Assembly: GCF_000719335.1 (NCBI RefSeq)
Contig: NZ_JOGB01000005.1
Coordinates: 62,001-126,000, forward strand
From: Streptomyces sp. NRRL S-87
GTDB taxonomy: Bacteria > Actinomycetota > Actinomycetes > Streptomycetales > Streptomycetaceae
Direction of reading: 5' to 3'
DNA length: 64,000 nucleotides
Shown: one piece after another, positions 61,965 to 64,000 of the stretch
Position numbering within the stretch: position 1 is the stretch's first letter
Layout: each line of letters begins with the position of its first letter
Program-made: the position numbers and the translations under genes
The notes under the pieces: generated by a model
The model's input: only the letters and a program-made list of their open reading frames with translations
What the model was told of the DNA's origin: nothing
Databases searched by the model: none

Positions 61965-62777
61965 ATGGACCGCCCGCACTGGGCACCGCCCGGCATCGAC
62001 ATATCGGTGCCCAGCGTGTCCCGCATCTACGACTACTACCTGGGTGGGTCGCACAATTTCGAGGTCGACCGGCAGACGGCCCGCCGGGCCATGGAATTCA
62101 TGCCGGGCCTCCCCAAGACCATGCAGGCCAACCGTGCGTTCATGCGGCGCGCCGTCCGCTACGCCGTGGCGGAGGGCATCACCCAGTTCCTCGACATCGG
62201 CTCGGGCATCCCCACCTTCGGCAACGTCCACGAGGTCGCCCAGGCCGCCAGCGAGCGGGCCCGCGTCGTCTACGTCGACCACGACCCGGTCGCCGTGGCG
62301 CACAGCCGGGCCGTCCTCGCCGGCGACGAGCGCACCGACATCGTCCCCGCCGACCTGCGCAAGCCGCAGGACATCCTGAACAGTCCCCAGGTGACCGACC
62401 TCCTCGACCTCGACCGCCCCGTGGCCCTGCTCCTCGTCGCGGTCCTGCACTTCCTGGAGGACGGTGACGACCCGTACGCGCACGTGGCCGAGCTGCGCGA
62501 CGCCCTCGCCCCCGGCAGCCTGCTCGTCCTCACGCACGCCTCGTACGAGGGCATCCCGCTGCCGGAGGAGGTGGCCAGCGGCACGGTCCAGGTCTACCGC
62601 GACGCCCGCAACCCCCTGGTCATGCGCAACCGCGACGAGGTCGCCGGCTTCTTCGAAGGCTTCGAGCTCGTCGCGCCCGGCCTGGTGTCGATGCCCCTCT
62701 GGCGCCCGGACGCCCCCGAGGGCCAGGAGGACGCGTACGCCTTCGCGGGCTTCGCCGGAGTGGGACGCAAGGCGTGA
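61965..62777 (+). CDS. DUF574-family SAM-dependent methyltransferase
   Basis: 270 residues from ATG at 61965 with GGAG upstream. The characteristic DUF574 start is visible as SVPSVSRIYDYYLGGSHNFE. The SAM-binding loop is QFLDIGSGIPTFGNVHEVA, with VVYVDHDPVAVAHSRAVL next. The family is abundant in Streptomyces, where several copies occur, and its substrates are unknown. It overlaps by four bases the start of the following PAS-GGDEF gene (GTGA), so the two are translated together. Confidence 0.92.
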   Translation: MDRPHWAPPGIDISVPSVSRIYDYYLGGSHNFEVDRQTARRAMEFMPGLPKTMQANRAFMRRAVRYAVAEGITQFLDIGSGIPTFGNVHEVAQAASERARVVYVDHDPVAVAHSRAVLAGDERTDIVPADLRKPQDILNSPQVTDLLDLDRPVALLLVAVLHFLEDGDDPYAHVAELRDALAPGSLLVLTHASYEGIPLPEEVASGTVQVYRDARNPLVMRNRDEVAGFFEGFELVAPGLVSMPLWRPDAPEGQEDAYAFAGFAGVGRKA

Positions 62778-64000
62778 GACTTCCCGCCCAGGCGGAGGGC
62801 TCCGCGACGCGGTCCGAGGTTGCGGAGGACCGCGTCGTCCGGTTCGCCAGGATCTGGAGCCGGGCCATCTTCCCCGCCACCGCCACCTCCCTCACCCGTC
62901 AGGAACTCGAGGATCACCTGCTGCCCCAGGCCCGAGTCCTCTCCGAGGCCCTCCACGCCCGCCCGTTCGACGCCTCGCCCGCCCAGCGGGTCGGCGCCTA
63001 CCTGGTCGAGACGCACTGCACCGACCCCGAGGCCCTGTCCGGCACCCTCGGGGTCATCGAGGCGTACCTGGTGCTGTACTGCTCCGACGGCGGCACGGAG
63101 AGCGCCGAGGAGTACCGGGCCCGCTGCGCGCGGCTCCAGCACGGCCTGGCCGCCGGCTTCGCCCGCGCGCTGCGCGAGCGCACCCTGAGCGAGCAGGAGG
63201 CGATCGCCCGCTCCGCCCTCACGGCCCGCTCCGACGCGCAGGTGGCCCTGCACGCCAGCGAGGAGCGCTTCCGCGCCGTCTTCGAGGGCGCCGCCGTCGG
63301 CATCGGCATCGCGGACCTCGACGGCAACGTCCTGGAGGTGAACGAGGCCCTGCTGCGCATGTTCGGCGGCATGGACGGCCACGTCCGCAGCCGCAACGTG
63401 GCCGAGTGGGGCCACCCCGAGGACGCCCCGAACGTCTGGAAGATGTACGGCGAGCTCGTCCGCGGCGAACGTGACCACTACCGCGTCGAGAAGCCCTACT
63501 ACCGGCACGACGGGACCGTGCTGTGGACCAACCTGACCGTCTCCCTCCTGCGTGACGCCGACGGCAAGCCCCAGTACCAGCTCGCGCTGATGGAGGACAC
63601 CACCGAACGGCGGCTGCTCAACCTCCGGCTGCGCTACGAGGCCACCCACGACGCGCTGACCGGCCTGCCCAACCGCACCCTGTTCTTCGAGCGCCTGGAG
63701 AAGGCCCTCTCCGCCAAGGACGGCAGCCGCTTCGGACTCTGCTACCTCGACCTCGACGGCTTCAAGGCCGTCAACGACAGCCTCGGCCACTCGGCCGGCG
63801 ACCGGCTCCTCGTCGAGGTCGCCGACCGCCTCCAGGCGTGCGCCACCGCGGCCGGCGAGATGGTGGCCCGGCTCGGAGGGGACGAGTTCGTGGCCCTGAC
63901 CACGGGCCCGAACACCGAGGAGGAGGTCACCGAGCTGGCCGTGCGCATCCTCACCGCCCTGTCCACGCCCATCCGCCTCGAGGGCCGCGAGCTCACCGTC
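62774..64000 (+). CDS. PAS-GGDEF diguanylate cyclase-type protein (C-terminal part beyond the window)
   Basis: 409 codons are present with no stop, so the gene continues beyond 64000. It starts at GTG 62774, overlapping the methyltransferase stop. Residues 1-150 are a helical N-terminal part, with no membrane helix seen. A PAS domain follows (FRAVFEGAAVGIGIADLDG, YGELVRGERDHYRVEKPYY, LALMEDTTERRLL). The GGDEF domain begins THDALTGLPNRTLF and keeps RLGGDEFVAL intact, so c-di-GMP synthesis is expected. Streptomyces relatives usually add an EAL phosphodiesterase domain, which cannot be checked here. Confidence 0.92.
   Translation, partial: MRLPAQAEGSATRSEVAEDRVVRFARIWSRAIFPATATSLTRQELEDHLLPQARVLSEALHARPFDASPAQRVGAYLVETHCTDPEALSGTLGVIEAYLVLYCSDGGTESAEEYRARCARLQHGLAAGFARALRERTLSEQEAIARSALTARSDAQVALHASEERFRAVFEGAAVGIGIADLDGNVLEVNEALLRMFGGMDGHVRSRNVAEWGHPEDAPNVWKMYGELVRGERDHYRVEKPYYRHDGTVLWTNLTVSLLRDADGKPQYQLALMEDTTERRLLNLRLRYEATHDALTGLPNRTLFFERLEKALSAKDGSRFGLCYLDLDGFKAVNDSLGHSAGDRLLVEVADRLQACATAAGEMVARLGGDEFVALTTGPNTEEEVTELAVRILTALSTPIRLEGRELTV

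Overview
The window is very GC-rich chromosomal DNA with frequent GTG starts, many start/stop-overlapping gene pairs (ATGA, GTGA), long antisense shadow frames and actinomycete-type gene families (Rpf-LysM-M23 hydrolase, class F sortase, fused LysX, PAS-GAF-PP2C-HATPase phosphatase, DUF574 methyltransferase). This points to Streptomyces or a very close relative. I see no insertion sequences, integrases, CRISPR arrays, rRNA or tRNA; it reads as chromosomal DNA with a few accessory islands.

Layout. 1-1.8 kb: a secreted lipoprotein coupled to a Ser/Thr kinase, and a small membrane protein. 2.0-8.2 kb: a sugar ABC importer (binding protein and two permeases, no ATPase) followed by a GH38 alpha-mannosidase, probably a mannoside uptake-and-degradation operon. 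8.3-11.9 kb: secreted trypsin-like protease and a secreted FG-GAP/VCBS protein. 12.1-14.6 kb: 2,4-dienoyl-CoA reductase and a hotdog thioesterase. 14.7-22.1 kb: M48 metalloprotease, GH15 enzyme, MMPL exporter, DUF2252 protein. 22.3-23.9 kb: panD, a GNAT and an Asp/Glu-racemase-like gene. 24.0-28.6 kb: Pro-rich small ORF, Rpf-type cell-wall hydrolase, DMT exporter, Zn-ribbon SDR. 28.7-35.5 kb: the most unusual segment: an HD-domain gene, a 57-aa cysteine-free peptide, and a 1614-aa multidomain protein (phosphotransferase-like domain, P-loop STAND-like NTPase with atypical Walker motifs, helical repeats, beta-rich region, C-terminal OST-HTH/LOTUS-like domain), next to a membrane/coiled-coil gene. 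35.6-41.1 kb: an epimerase-like SDR, a TetR regulator, a lipase-maturation-factor-like protein and a YndJ/DUF1990 operon whose promoter is bracketed by two near-identical palindromes. 41.3-50.1 kb: Pro-rich lipoprotein, PAS-GAF-PP2C-HATPase protein, Fpg/Nei glycosylase, and a four-gene LytTR regulator / membrane protein / sodium-solute symporter / LytS-type kinase operon. 50.2-57.2 kb: hypothetical, ECF sigma factor, CapA-like protein, LysX, polysaccharide deacetylase. 57.4-61.6 kb: class F sortase and secreted or membrane-anchored proteins, including a paralogous convergent pair sharing an 18-bp-stem terminator. 62-64 kb: DUF574 methyltransferase coupled to a PAS-GGDEF protein that runs off the end.

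Functional themes are cell-envelope maintenance and remodelling (Rpf hydrolase, LysX, deacetylase, sortase, CapA, secreted proteins), sugar scavenging, and signalling (kinase, PP2C, LytTR two-component, ECF sigma, c-di-GMP). All functional statements come from motif reading and family knowledge; no database search was possible.
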